DNA of 24,002 nucleotides, from positions 1-24,002 of the IMG/VR virus record IMGVR_UViG_3300049440_000047, one strand, 5' to 3'. This DNA comes from a virus. Shown here piece after piece: positions 6,766 to 14,835 of this stretch. The notes below the pieces were generated by a model that was given only the letters and a program-made list of their open reading frames with translations, had not been told where the DNA came from and did not search any database. Every line of letters starts with the position of its first letter. Within the stretch, counting starts at the first letter, position 1. Position numbers and translations under genes: made by a program.

Positions 6766-6986
6766 TGCTGCACTGCGACCGCAAGGAGTTCGACGGTCTG
6801 GTGGAGGCCCTCGCCATGGCCTGCCTGCGCTGTCGCGGCCCGGGTGGGCTCTTGGTGCAGCCCAACAACAACGTCATGCGGCTCGAAGCCGTCGCCAGCG
6901 CCATGCTGACCATACTGCTGGGCACCACGGTCGAGTGCGAGGGCACTGTCCACCTCAGTGAGTTTCAGATCTCAAGGAGACCTTGA
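6765..6986 (+). CDS. Small conserved hypothetical protein (73 aa)
   Basis: Not recognised by function. The ATG at 6765 shares bases with the scaffold stop (TAATG), and GGGAAGG lies nine bases upstream, which fixes the start. The protein begins MLHCDRKEF, has CLRC (two Cys close together) and a mid-protein hydrophobic stretch (AVASAMLTILLG), and ends with a polar tail. Its stop again overlaps the next start (TGATG). It is translationally linked to both neighbours, so it is probably made with the head proteins. It could be a small accessory head protein; no family evidence supports a firmer call. Confidence 0.6.
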   Translation: MLHCDRKEFDGLVEALAMACLRCRGPGGLLVQPNNNVMRLEAVASAMLTILLGTTVECEGTVHLSEFQISRRP

Positions 6987-7528
6987 TGGCACGACTACCA
7001 GCATCAGAGCGCCAGCCGCTCAACGACGCCGCAGCGGCGGCACAGGCACGGCGTCAGGCCGAGGTCGAGCGCGCACTCAGCGGTAGTGCAGACGACGAGC
7101 AGTCCGTCGACACGCTGCCCAGGCGCGAGCGCAAGCCGTTCGTCCGCAAGCCGTTCGGCAACTTCGACCAGAAGCTGTCCTACCCGGACCGCGAAGGTTT
7201 CCACCGGCATTGGTTCAACGACACGCCGGGGCGGATCATGCAGGCACGCAACGCGGGCTATGAGCAGGTGCATGAGGATGACGGCCGGGTGGTCTCCATG
7301 GTCGTCGGCGTCGGCCGTGGCGGACAGCCTTTGGTTGCATTTTTGATGGAGGTGCCGGAAGAATGGTTCCGAGAGGACATGGCCGCCCAGGAAATGGTGG
7401 TCCATAGCCTTCTGACCCAGATCGGCAAGGGCGATCATTCGAGACCAGGAGGTCCGGATGGTAACCTGCGTTACGCTGGGTCAACGCGGGGCGACATCAA
7501 GATCGAGACAGGAAACTCTCGACGCTGA
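6986..7528 (+). CDS. Conserved phage protein of the head module
   Basis: A 180-residue protein with a basic, low-complexity N-terminus (about 1-45) and a conserved centre: FHRHWFNDTPGRIMQARNAG, then a beta-rich part ending in LMEVPEEWFREDMAAQE. This pattern is frequent in phage genes between scaffold and capsid, usually annotated hypothetical; I do not know an established function. The ATG at 6986 is preceded by AAGGAG (6974-6979), a strong site, and overlaps the preceding stop. A TTG directly before it is in frame but a weaker choice. A gap of 176 bases follows. A role in head assembly is likely by position only. Confidence 0.68.
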   Translation: MARLPASERQPLNDAAAAAQARRQAEVERALSGSADDEQSVDTLPRRERKPFVRKPFGNFDQKLSYPDREGFHRHWFNDTPGRIMQARNAGYEQVHEDDGRVVSMVVGVGRGGQPLVAFLMEVPEEWFREDMAAQEMVVHSLLTQIGKGDHSRPGGPDGNLRYAGSTRGDIKIETGNSRR

Positions 7529-7619
7529 TCACTGGCCTCCGAAGGCGACGGGATAGCAACGCCCGAAGCCGGAACACAGCCGTCACGCGGCTAGGCATCG
7601 CACGCGCGCGGCACGACAT

Positions 7620-7641
7620 CCCTTTAACCGCTTGCCTAAGT
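7620..7641 (+). promoter_or_regulatory. Motif shared by the scaffold and decoration gene leaders, copy 2
   Basis: This 22-base stretch starts CCCTTTAACCGCTTGCC and ends TAAGT. It matches 5755-5773 in the blocks CCCT, AA, CGCTTGC and AGT. It lies in the 176-base gap before the decoration protein gene, directly upstream of the 7642-7674 hairpin. The copies are at different distances from their genes (about 33 and 64 bases). Promoter or binding-site function is only a suggestion. Confidence 0.25.
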
Positions 7642-7674
7642 GCTGCGGGCTGGCCCTGGCCGGTCAGCCGCAGC
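7642..7674 (+). promoter_or_regulatory. Strong hairpin in the leader of the decoration/capsid genes
   Basis: GCTGCGGGCTG (7642-7652) pairs with CAGCCGCAGC (7665-7674) with a single bulged G, and the inner bases GCC and GGT can extend the stem. It ends 30 bases before the ATG at 7705 and leaves the Shine-Dalgarno AGAGG (7693-7697) free. A 5' hairpin ahead of very highly expressed capsid transcripts could stabilise the mRNA; no T-run follows, so it is not a typical terminator. The rest of the 7529-7704 gap shows nothing I can identify. Confidence 0.35.
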
Positions 7675-7704
7675 GCATAGGCGACATGGCGCAGAGGCTA
7701 TGCG

Positions 7705-8316
7705 ATGCCCAATGTGAACAGCCCATTCGGGTTGCGCCCCTACGCAATGCGCAATGGCGCGCCCTACAGCGGGGCAACCCGCACTTACTATGTCCCCGCC
7801 TCCAACCCCACCGCGCTCTACATCGGCGATCCGGTGGTGCTCATCACCAACAGCTCCGACGGCAACGGCATCCAGACGGTGCAGATCGCCACGGCCGGCG
7901 ACAGCAACATGGTGCTTGGCGCCTTCCAGGGCATCACCAACAATGCCGGCGGCGCGGTGATCACGCTGCAGCAGACGCAGCCGGTGTACCTGCCGGCGAG
8001 CCAAGCGGCCTACGTCGTGGTCTCGGATGATCCCGACCTGCTCTATGTCATCCAGGAGGACGGCGCCGCAGGCGCGGCGATGGTGAGCGGTGCCTCGGGG
8101 CGCAACGCCAATCTCCTGTCAGGCACCGGCAGCATCTACTCGGCGCAGTCCGGATGGACGATGCAGACCAGCTCGCTGGCAACCACGCCAGCGCACCAGC
8201 TGCGCATCATCCAGCTGCTGCAACAGCCTGCCGACAATGCCGTGGGTCAGTACGCCCGATGGCTGGTGAAGCTCAACCAAGCCATCCACCCGTACCAAAA
8301 CGCCACCGGCATCTGA
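7705..8316 (+). CDS. Probable head decoration / minor capsid protein
   Basis: A 203-residue, mostly beta-stranded protein directly upstream of the major capsid gene. The start MPNVNSPFGLRPY, then YYVPAS and ALYIGDPVVL followed by a Gly-rich repeat-like part (AGDSNMVLGAFQG), fits a widespread family of phage head proteins of about 150-210 residues beside the capsid gene. I assign decoration or minor capsid from location and size; direct evidence for the role is lacking. AGAGG seven bases upstream supports the ATG at 7705; another ATG at 7700 is in a different frame. It is followed 12 bases later by the capsid gene with its own strong ribosome site, consistent with high expression of both. Confidence 0.65.
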   Translation: MPNVNSPFGLRPYAMRNGAPYSGATRTYYVPASNPTALYIGDPVVLITNSSDGNGIQTVQIATAGDSNMVLGAFQGITNNAGGAVITLQQTQPVYLPASQAAYVVVSDDPDLLYVIQEDGAAGAAMVSGASGRNANLLSGTGSIYSAQSGWTMQTSSLATTPAHQLRIIQLLQQPADNAVGQYARWLVKLNQAIHPYQNATGI

Positions 8317-8328
8317 GGGAGAGCGACA

Positions 8329-9234
8329 ATGGCAGTCATCACCACTGGCACGCATCCCAAGGCGCTGTGGCCTGGGGTCAAGGCCTTCTGGGGCCGGTCC
8401 TACAACGAACATCCGGTCGAGTACCTCGATCTGCTCGACAAGCAGACATCGGACAAGGCGTACGAAGAGGAGGTGGAGATCACCGGCTTCGGTCTTGCGC
8501 CGGTCAAGCCGCAAGGCCAGCAGATCTTCTACGACATCGAGGTGCAGGGGCCGGTCAGCCGCTTCACCCACGTCGCCTACGCGCTCGGCTACATCGTGAC
8601 CTACGAAGAGCTGCGCGACGATCTCTACGAGGTCGTGTCGAAGCGGCGTGCGTCGCAGCTGGCGTTCTCCATGCGGCAGACCAAGGAGAACGTGCTGGCG
8701 GGCATCTACAACCTCGCCTTCTCGGCCACCTCACTCGGCGCCGACGGTCAGCCGATGGTATCAGCGTCGCATCCGACGTTGTCGGGATCGCAGTCCAACC
8801 TCGGCACCGCGGCGGATATCTCCGAGGTCGCGATCGAGGATCTGGTGATCCAGGTGATGCAATGTCAGAACAACAGAGGCATGCGGATCTCCGCGCTGCC
8901 GATGTCGCTGCATGTGCCGCCGCAGCTGTGGTTCGAGGCGAACCGCATCTACAACTCGGTGCTGCAGAACGACACGGCGAACAACGCGATCAACGTGCTG
9001 CGCGCAGTAGGCACCTTCCCCAAGGGGATCAAGGTCAACCACTACTTCACGTCGGCGACCGCGTACTTCATCCGCACGAACATCCCGAATGGCCTGACAT
9101 ACTTCGAGAGAGACGGGATTTCGTTCGACCAAGACAACGACTTTGACACGAAGAATGCCAAGGCTGCGTGCTACGAGCGCTATTCCGGCTACTGGGCGGA
9201 CTGGCGTGGCATCTACGCCAACCAGGGTGTCTGA
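8329..9234 (+). CDS. Major capsid protein (HK97-like fold likely)
   Basis: Main shell protein. The 301-residue length, position after scaffold and decoration genes, the N-terminal block HPKALWPGVKAFWGRSY, the acidic EEEVEITGFG region (possible E-loop zone) and the central ALGYIVTYEELRDDLYEV support a capsid protein of podovirus type. Helical segments with AFSMRQTKENVLAG are followed by a beta-rich C-terminal half ending YWADWRGIYA. The ribosome site GAGGGAGAG lies six bases before the ATG, among the strongest in the window. The next gene starts directly after its stop. The HK97 fold is inferred from the family and has not been modelled here. Confidence 0.87.
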   Translation: MAVITTGTHPKALWPGVKAFWGRSYNEHPVEYLDLLDKQTSDKAYEEEVEITGFGLAPVKPQGQQIFYDIEVQGPVSRFTHVAYALGYIVTYEELRDDLYEVVSKRRASQLAFSMRQTKENVLAGIYNLAFSATSLGADGQPMVSASHPTLSGSQSNLGTAADISEVAIEDLVIQVMQCQNNRGMRISALPMSLHVPPQLWFEANRIYNSVLQNDTANNAINVLRAVGTFPKGIKVNHYFTSATAYFIRTNIPNGLTYFERDGISFDQDNDFDTKNAKAACYERYSGYWADWRGIYANQGV

Positions 9235-9837
9235 GTGCGTTACTTCGAGCGGATCGCTGCCGGAATAGACGTAGATCCTCTGCTGCACCAGATCACCACG
9301 CAGCCGGGACTGTGGAATGCCGTGCCGATCCGCTCGAAGTACGGCAACCACGCCAGCACGGACGACATCCTGCTGCGCTATAACCGGTTCGATCCGACGA
9401 ACGACGACCCACGCGAGGCGGTGCTCAGCAACATCGCCTGCGTGAACTATCCGGCCTTCGCGTCATTGCCGCATGCCATGCCCATCATCTTCGGTCTGAT
9501 GGCGAGGGTGCAGGGCGTGCATCTCGGGCGGGTGTTCGTGTCTCGCCTGCCGCCCGAGGGGGTGATCCCGCTCCACAGCGACCGCGACGCTGCCAGCGAG
9601 CGGGACTACCCCGACCGCGAGATCCCGGCGGTCTACTACGAGCGCTACCAGCTGACGCTGCGCAGCCAGCCCGGTGTCGTGTTCCTGGCCGGTGACGAAC
9701 GTATCTACATGGAGCCGGGCACGATCTGGTGGTTCGACAACCAAGCGCCGCACAGCGTGGAGAACCGCTCGAAGGATGACCGCATCGCGATGACGATCGA
9801 CATCCGGACCTACAAGCCGGTGACGGAGCTGCGATGA
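9235..9837 (+). CDS. 2-oxoglutarate/Fe(II) oxygenase-like protein (Asp/Asn beta-hydroxylase type)
   Basis: Enzymes of this fold hydroxylate Asp/Asn side chains or related substrates using Fe(II) and 2-oxoglutarate. The 200-residue protein shows HxD at H114 and D116 (PLHSDRD), a distal H173 (APHSVEN) and R183 (DDRIAMTID), in the order and spacing of the iron and 2-oxoglutarate ligands, on a background of beta strands (PGTIWWFDN). It starts with GTG immediately after the capsid stop, without a clear Shine-Dalgarno, so it is probably coupled to capsid translation. It overlaps the next start (ATGA). The substrate is unknown; a virion protein or a host protein are both possible. Fold is likely, activity is inference. 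Confidence 0.72.
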   Translation: MRYFERIAAGIDVDPLLHQITTQPGLWNAVPIRSKYGNHASTDDILLRYNRFDPTNDDPREAVLSNIACVNYPAFASLPHAMPIIFGLMARVQGVHLGRVFVSRLPPEGVIPLHSDRDAASERDYPDREIPAVYYERYQLTLRSQPGVVFLAGDERIYMEPGTIWWFDNQAPHSVENRSKDDRIAMTIDIRTYKPVTELR

Positions 9838-11195
9838 GCGACGCACCGAAAGACGACGCAGCTCTTACTGACACACCGGAGATCCAGGTCTTCGGCATGG
9901 GCGGTGGGTTCCTCGGCGCGACGATCAACAAGCTGATCAATCCCACCGCCTCCAGCCTCGGGGCGCAGCATCAGACGCAGCTCGTCATTTCGCCGACACA
10001 GGACGCGCTGAACACACGCGTCATGTCGACGCTGATCGCCGAGTTCGGGATCGACCAGTACACGGCGGAGGCCTTGGTGCCGGCCGGCATGATCCCGCTG
10101 GTGCCCGCGGCGGGCGCTGGTGGTGTGCCGGAGGCGCCGCAGGACAGCTTCACTTACGGCCGGATGAACGCAACCTGGACACAGGTGCTGCCGCTGACCG
10201 GCGGCGCTGTCGGTCCTATCGGTGTGGCGGCTCCTGGTATCGGCTTCCCCTCCATGGGGGCCAACAACGCCAGCTATCAGTTCGCCTGGAGCAACAGCAG
10301 GATCTACCCCTACGTCAACAGTATCGCCCAAGGGGCGATCGCCTACATGACCGACATCCCGACGGTGCCGGTCGCATCCAGCACGATACCCGCGATGGAT
10401 GGCACCGCGGCAATCGGCATCAGCACGACCTGGGCCAGGGCGGACCACGTCCACCCCAGCGACACTTCGAAGGTCTCCAAAGCCGGCGATACGATGGCCG
10501 GGAACCTACAGACAGCCCGGCTCACGGTTTCTCAGACCGGGGGCAACATTCCTTGGGTGTTGGTGACGGGCGACAACACCGCAAGTGATGTTTTCGGATC
10601 GACGCTGTCGCTGTTCAACCGTACCAGCGCAACCGGCGTCGCGATGCGTTATTCCAGCAGCCAGCTCAATGTTATGGCGACCGATAACAGTGGTGTGCCG
10701 GCCGGGACGCCATGGATGCAGATGAACGCCGCCAGCTGTTTGATACAGGTGCCGACTACCCTCATGGGCACCACCACCAACAACAACGCCGCGGCCGGGC
10801 AGATCGGCGAGTTCATCTCGGCCACCGTCCTGGTCGGCGCGGCGATCAACGCACCTACGGGCGTGGCCTTTGACCTCACGACGATCTCGCTCACCGCAGG
10901 TGACTGGGATGTGCAAGGGCAGGTCTCCACCACGGTCAATGCGACCACCCACGTCACGGCGATGTCGGTCTGGACCAACACGGTATCCGCGACGGTGCCG
11001 GCAACCCCGATGGGCAGCCAGCACGGCATCGTCGGGATCAACGCTACGGTGACGCCCGACCCGATGGTGCTGCCCACCGGCCGGATGCGGCTGTCGCTCG
11101 CCGCCACCACGACCGTCTACCTATCGGCCAAGCTGACGCTGACCGGCGGAACGCTGACTTGCTACGGCTTCATCGGCGCCCGCCGAAGACGCTGA
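9834..11195 (+). CDS. Fibre-like virion protein with attachment motif
   Basis: A 453-residue protein with a helical N-terminus (1-90) followed by a low-complexity linker and the motif YGRMNATWTQVLPLTGG (108-124). That motif recurs in the fibre gene at 13381. It is followed by TTWARADHVHPSD, the signature common in phage tail fibres, and DTMAGNL. The beta-rich C-terminal domain (about 325-453), with GDWDVQGQ and YLSAKLTLTGG near the end, resembles C-terminal domains of phage fibres that form trimeric heads. It ends in four Arg. The start overlaps the preceding stop. A role in receptor binding is likely; attachment site on the virion is unknown. A 49-base gap with a 13-base palindrome (11217-11229) follows. 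Confidence 0.72.
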   Translation: MSDAPKDDAALTDTPEIQVFGMGGGFLGATINKLINPTASSLGAQHQTQLVISPTQDALNTRVMSTLIAEFGIDQYTAEALVPAGMIPLVPAAGAGGVPEAPQDSFTYGRMNATWTQVLPLTGGAVGPIGVAAPGIGFPSMGANNASYQFAWSNSRIYPYVNSIAQGAIAYMTDIPTVPVASSTIPAMDGTAAIGISTTWARADHVHPSDTSKVSKAGDTMAGNLQTARLTVSQTGGNIPWVLVTGDNTASDVFGSTLSLFNRTSATGVAMRYSSSQLNVMATDNSGVPAGTPWMQMNAASCLIQVPTTLMGTTTNNNAAAGQIGEFISATVLVGAAINAPTGVAFDLTTISLTAGDWDVQGQVSTTVNATTHVTAMSVWTNTVSATVPATPMGSQHGIVGINATVTPDPMVLPTGRMRLSLAATTTVYLSAKLTLTGGTLTCYGFIGARRRR

Positions 11196-11244
11196 CCCCT
11201 CACCCTCCTTCTGCCCCGCACTCAGTGCGCTGAAAGGAACACCG

Positions 11245-12186
11245 ATGGCCCGCACAGCACTCTACGCCCCCGCCCACCGCGTCATGGGACGCAATCCCGT
11301 CGGGTCGCGGTCAGGCGCCAGCCAGCCGCCGACGGTGTCGATGTCGTTCGACTGTGGCGGCACCGGCATCCAGGACAGCCGCTGGCTGTGGAACGCCGGA
11401 TCGTCGCCCTTCGCGCCGCAGGTGATCGGCTGGCCCGATCCGGGCCTCTATCCGGTGCTCGACTTCGTGCCGGCCACCCTGGCCGCCGCGGCCTTCGCTG
11501 CCGCGCAGATCCCGGTCGTCGGCACACCGATGACCCTGGTCGCCAGCTCCGGTGCCGGGGTGATCGTGCCGACCACGCCGACGCAGATGTTCCCGGGTGG
11601 CCAGCTGGTGCCGGTGACGGGGCGCTTCGTGCAGGCGGTGCCGATCTACCAGAAGTTCGGCTTCGGCAAGCAGCAGGCCTACGCCTACGACAGTGCCACC
11701 ATGGTCGAGCGCTGCATCACCGTGACCTCGGTGGGCAACGACAGCACCGCGACGATCATGCTGACCGGCGTCGACCAGTACGGCTACCTGATGCGCCAGC
11801 AGATGACGATGGGCAGCGGTGCCGCGGTCACCACCACCAAGGCGTTCAAGGCCCTGCTCAGCGCGGTGTGCAGCGGCACGCTATCAGGCTCCAACGTCTC
11901 GATCGGTACCTCGGACACCTTCGGGCTGCCGTTCTATGCCGCGCAGTCGAGCCAGATCTACGGCTTCTACAACAACCTGATCCTGTATGGCACAGGCACG
12001 TTCGTAGCCGGCGTGACCACGATCCCGTCGACCGTCCTGCTGGGCGATACCTGCGGCACCTGGATACCGGCGTCTGCCTCGGATGGCGCCAAGCGCATCA
12101 CGTTGTTCCAGCGTCCGTGGATACCGCAGATGACCAACCCGACGTACGGCCTGAACCAGGGCATGTTCGGCGTCACTCAGACCTGA
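11245..12186 (+). CDS. Virion-associated hypothetical protein (313 aa)
   Basis: Not recognised by function. The ATG has AAAGGA six bases upstream. The sequence is beta-rich with few charged residues and many Thr, Ser, Gly and Ala, like many virion proteins. It begins with a basic stretch (YAPAHRVMGRN), then a Trp/Pro-rich part (SRWLWNAGSSPF), a central block VPIYQKFGFGKQQAYAYD, and repeated short strands with Gly turns. There is no signal peptide or obvious enzyme motif. It lies within a run of structural genes with small gaps, and is followed by another structural-looking gene after 10 bases, so a head or neck surface protein is plausible but unproven. Confidence 0.66.
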   Translation: MARTALYAPAHRVMGRNPVGSRSGASQPPTVSMSFDCGGTGIQDSRWLWNAGSSPFAPQVIGWPDPGLYPVLDFVPATLAAAAFAAAQIPVVGTPMTLVASSGAGVIVPTTPTQMFPGGQLVPVTGRFVQAVPIYQKFGFGKQQAYAYDSATMVERCITVTSVGNDSTATIMLTGVDQYGYLMRQQMTMGSGAAVTTTKAFKALLSAVCSGTLSGSNVSIGTSDTFGLPFYAAQSSQIYGFYNNLILYGTGTFVAGVTTIPSTVLLGDTCGTWIPASASDGAKRITLFQRPWIPQMTNPTYGLNQGMFGVTQT

Positions 12187-12196
12187 GGAGACATCG

Positions 12197-12637
12197 ATGG
12201 TCGATGTTGTATCCAGTCAGATACTGGAGAACGGTCCGCGCTTCATCGTGGCCAAATACACCAGCCTGTCCGACGCCACGGGCGAGGCTGGTGTGACAAA
12301 GCTCGATGCCACCTCGACCGGCCCGTTCGGCATCGTGTTCCAGGGCAACACGCTCTACCCCGGCATCCACCTGTCGGTGCTCTCGGTGTGGTTCTCTGTC
12401 GTTGGGATGACGCTGCGCGTGCAGTGGCACGCCACCGCCAATCTCGACATCTTCGTGCTGAACCAGTCGGACAACTGGCAGTTCCTCGATGCCAATCGCG
12501 GCGGCTTCGCCGGCATCACGCCGCCGGTCGGTCCGGCCGGCATCACTGGCTCGATCGACTTCACCACGGCCGGAGCCCTCGCCAATAGCGGCTACACCAT
12601 CATCCTGAAGTGCGCGAAGAACATCCCGACGAGGTGA
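12197..12637 (+). CDS. Small structural-type hypothetical protein (146 aa)
   Basis: Not recognised. The ribosome site GAGGAG (12185-12190) overlaps the previous stop and lies six bases before the ATG. The 146-residue sequence alternates short beta strands with Gly/Ser/Thr turns (FGIVFQGNTLYPG, HLSVLSVWFSVVG) and ends with IILKCAKNIP. Such compact all-beta proteins in virion gene runs are often decoration or small tail appendage proteins. No catalytic motif is visible. Gene reality is supported by codon bias, a good ribosome site and tight packing; function is unknown. Confidence 0.65.
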   Translation: MVDVVSSQILENGPRFIVAKYTSLSDATGEAGVTKLDATSTGPFGIVFQGNTLYPGIHLSVLSVWFSVVGMTLRVQWHATANLDIFVLNQSDNWQFLDANRGGFAGITPPVGPAGITGSIDFTTAGALANSGYTIILKCAKNIPTR

Positions 12638-12641
12638 GCCG

Positions 12642-12824
12642 ATGTCACTACTGGGACTGATCGTGCTGATCCTAGTGATCGTCCTCCTGTTCGGCGGTGG
12701 TGGTGCGTACTACGGCCCGCGCTACGGCTGGGGCGGTTACCACTATGGCGGCATCGGGATCGTCGGGATCATCCTCATCGTGCTGCTGGTGTGGCTGCTG
12801 CTCGGTCGCGGAGGACCGCTCTGA
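12642..12824 (+). CDS. Small two-helix membrane protein
   Basis: A 60-residue protein with two hydrophobic membrane segments (about 3-18, LLGLIVLILVIVLLFG, and 38-54, GIGIVGIILIVLLVW) joined by a Gly/Tyr-rich loop with charged residues. This layout resembles small bacterial two-helix, Gly-rich proteins (DUF3309-type). In a phage, a holin or other inner-membrane role is a natural guess, but holins vary so much that this is only a suggestion. GAGGTGA precedes the ATG closely. The stop overlaps the next start (TGATG). It is the only obvious membrane protein in the window. Confidence 0.66.
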   Translation: MSLLGLIVLILVIVLLFGGGGAYYGPRYGWGGYHYGGIGIVGIILIVLLVWLLLGRGGPL

Positions 12825-13372
12825 TGCCCTATGGCACATGGTACAAACCGGGGGACTGGAACGTCATCGACGACCTGTCCGGCTTCCGCCTGAAGCACTC
12901 GCAGTCGCGCAAGATCCCTGGCGGGCAGACCGGCGGGCTGGTGGTCGACAAGAAGCGCTGGGAAGCGCAGCAGCCACAGGACTTCGTGCGCGGCATCGCC
13001 GACGACCAGTCGATCCCCGAGCCGCGGCCACGCCAGCAGAACCGCTTCGTCATCACCGCGACCTACGTCACGGCGTTCGCGCCGAGGACGACGCCGTGGG
13101 TGACGGTCGACAGCACTGAGGGATTCAACCTGGGTGACAGGCTGTCGGTGATGCTGGACAACGGCGACCCCTACTATCCGATCATCGTGGCGCTGCGCAG
13201 CGGCCAGCTGCGATTGACGCCCGGGTTACCCCACTCGGTGGGCGGCCCTTATGCCGATCCGATCCAGAATGTGATCGTCAACCTCGGGCCGTCCGGCCAG
13301 AGCTTCCTCAGCAACGACGGCGGCGGCACGCCTATTGTCGACGACTACGGCGATCTGTTCTGGGTGCCCTAG
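12824..13372 (+). CDS. Conserved phage virion-associated protein (RWE/PQDFVRG family)
   Basis: A 182-residue protein. The first 75 residues carry the recognisable block [10 protein letters not shown], then [27 protein letters not shown] and a Pro/Arg-rich segment. Many phage proteins share this N-terminal layout, often with CxxC pairs that look zinc-binding; here the Cys positions are replaced (DDLSG, VVDKKRW), so no zinc site remains. The remainder is beta-rich. The ATG at 12824 overlaps the preceding stop and has GGAGG about ten bases upstream; the frame is open further back but that part is a shadow. Function is unassigned; a neck or tail appendage role fits the location. Confidence 0.68.
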   Translation: MPYGTWYKPGDWNVIDDLSGFRLKHSQSRKIPGGQTGGLVVDKKRWEAQQPQDFVRGIADDQSIPEPRPRQQNRFVITATYVTAFAPRTTPWVTVDSTEGFNLGDRLSVMLDNGDPYYPIIVALRSGQLRLTPGLPHSVGGPYADPIQNVIVNLGPSGQSFLSNDGGGTPIVDDYGDLFWVP

Positions 13373-13380
13373 GAACCACA

Positions 13381-14835
13381 ATGAGCGATCTCGTTACCGA
13401 AACCGTCAACGATCTCCCACCCGCGGCAGCGCCGCAGCTGGGCGACTTCGTTATGGCGTGGCAGCCGCTACAGTCGCCGCACACGCGCAAGATGACGCTG
13501 GGGCAAGTGAGCGGGCTGATCGGCGGCTTCGGTGATGCGCCGATCGATGGCAGTGCCTATGGGCGGCTGAACGCGGCCTGGACGCAAGTGCTGCCGCTGG
13601 CGGGTGGCACGATCACGCCTGGACCGCTCATCATTCTCAATACCGCCCCGTACGTTACAAACACCATTCCTGTCGGATTGACCATTCGGGCGATAGATAC
13701 CAGTGCGTCGCCTGGGCGGGCTGCGTTGAACATGTACTGCCCGGCCACGAGTGTGCACGGCGGCACATGCACCATCATGGGCTTCAAGAACGATCTTCGG
13801 CGTTGGTCGATGGAGCTACCTACCTCCGAACTCGAACCCGGTGGCAACGTCGGCAGCAACTTCTATTTCGAACGCTACGCTGATGACGGCATCACCAATC
13901 TGGACGGCCCCAATTTTTTCACGGTCGCAATCGAGCGAGTGTCAGGACAGATGGTGTTCCGCAACGGCTTCCGTGCCACAGGCGGCACGGCGACGGTCGC
14001 GGCAGATCCTGTAAATCCACTCGATATAGCAACAAAGCAATACGTGGATGCTCATAGCGGCGGCGGTGGCGGCGCACCCTCGGGACCGGCGGGCGGGGAT
14101 CTTACGGGGACGTATCCCAACCCGACGATGGCGACGACCGCGGTCACGCCGGGCAGCTACACCCATGCCAGCATCACGGTGGATGCCAAGGGGCGGCTGA
14201 CGGCGGCGGCCAATGGTGTCGACACCACCAACGCCTCCAATATCACCAGCGGCACGTTGCCGGCCGCACGGCTGCCTGCGACGGCGGTGACGGCGGGCAG
14301 CTACACGAACGCCAGCATCACCGTGGACGCCGCAGGGCGCCTCACAGCGGCCGCCACGGGCACATCCAGCGGCATCACCGATGCACCGAACGACGGCACG
14401 CTGTACGCCCGTCAGAGCGCCGGGTGGGTGCATGTGCCGTTCTCCGCGCTCACGGGCGTGGCGACCTACAGCCAGCTCCCAAGCGAAGTGCAGCAGCTGC
14501 CGGTTTCGTTCCCATTCTCGGGCAAACCGACGACGGGGGCGATGGTCAATGTCCCGATGGCGTTCGCCATCACGGTTCCCGCCAGCCTTGCCGGCACGGT
14601 GGTGTATGACACGACCAAGACGACAGGCAGCGCGGCGTTCACCGTCAACCGCATCAGCGGGGGCACCACGACCGCGCTCGGCACGGTGACGATCACCAGC
14701 ACTTCGAACACCAGCTGCACGCTCGGCGGTCCTGGCGGCTCGCTGGCGATTGGCGATGTGCTGCAGATCGTGGCACCGACACAGGATGCCACTCTTTCCG
14801 ATTTGGGAATAACCATCCTGGCGGCGCGTGTCTGA
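13381..14835 (+). CDS. Tail fibre-like protein with repeated modules
   Basis: A 484-residue fibre-like protein. After an N-terminal part with [16 protein letters not shown], it carries [18 protein letters not shown] (59-76), matching the motif in the gene at 9834. Then comes a beta domain, a Gly-rich hinge ([18 protein letters not shown], about 226-243), two related 25-residue repeats (254-278 and 302-326) of the GSYTxASITVDAxGRLTAA kind, and the motif [11 protein letters not shown]. The C-terminal domain is a small beta sandwich ([28 protein letters not shown]). This domain order is typical of phage tail fibres that reach out to the host surface. Ribosome site TAGGAA. The stop overlaps the next start. 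Confidence 0.77.
   Translation: MSDLVTETVNDLPPAAAPQLGDFVMAWQPLQSPHTRKMTLGQVSGLIGGFGDAPIDGSAYGRLNAAWTQVLPLAGGTITPGPLIILNTAPYVTNTIPVGLTIRAIDTSASPGRAALNMYCPATSVHGGTCTIMGFKNDLRRWSMELPTSELEPGGNVGSNFYFERYADDGITNLDGPNFFTVAIERVSGQMVFRNGFRATGGTATVAADPVNPLDIATKQYVDAHSGGGGGAPSGPAGGDLTGTYPNPTMATTAVTPGSYTHASITVDAKGRLTAAANGVDTTNASNITSGTLPAARLPATAVTAGSYTNASITVDAAGRLTAAATGTSSGITDAPNDGTLYARQSAGWVHVPFSALTGVATYSQLPSEVQQLPVSFPFSGKPTTGAMVNVPMAFAITVPASLAGTVVYDTTKTTGSAAFTVNRISGGTTTALGTVTITSTSNTSCTLGGPGGSLAIGDVLQIVAPTQDATLSDLGITILAARV
14140..14214 (+). repeat. Fibre module repeat, copy 1 (coding)
   Basis: A 75-base, 25-codon in-frame module of the fibre gene (residues 254-278) that is closely matched at 14284-14358. 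The shared protein pattern includes AVTxGSYTxASITVDAxGRL. Differences are mostly at third codon positions, so the copies are selected as protein. Such stalk repeats are common in fibres and change length by recombination. Confidence 0.75.
14284..14358 (+). repeat. Fibre module repeat, copy 2 (coding)
   Basis: Second copy of the 25-codon fibre module (residues 302-326), with 144 bases between copy starts. It matches copy 1 at the protein level and ends before [11 protein letters not shown]. Between the copies lies [16 protein letters not shown], another common fibre motif. Confidence 0.75.

Noticed and set aside
9834-14835. Diversity-generating retroelement acting on the fibre genes
   Set aside because: No reverse transcriptase gene, no template/variable repeat pair with adenine-biased differences was seen in the window.
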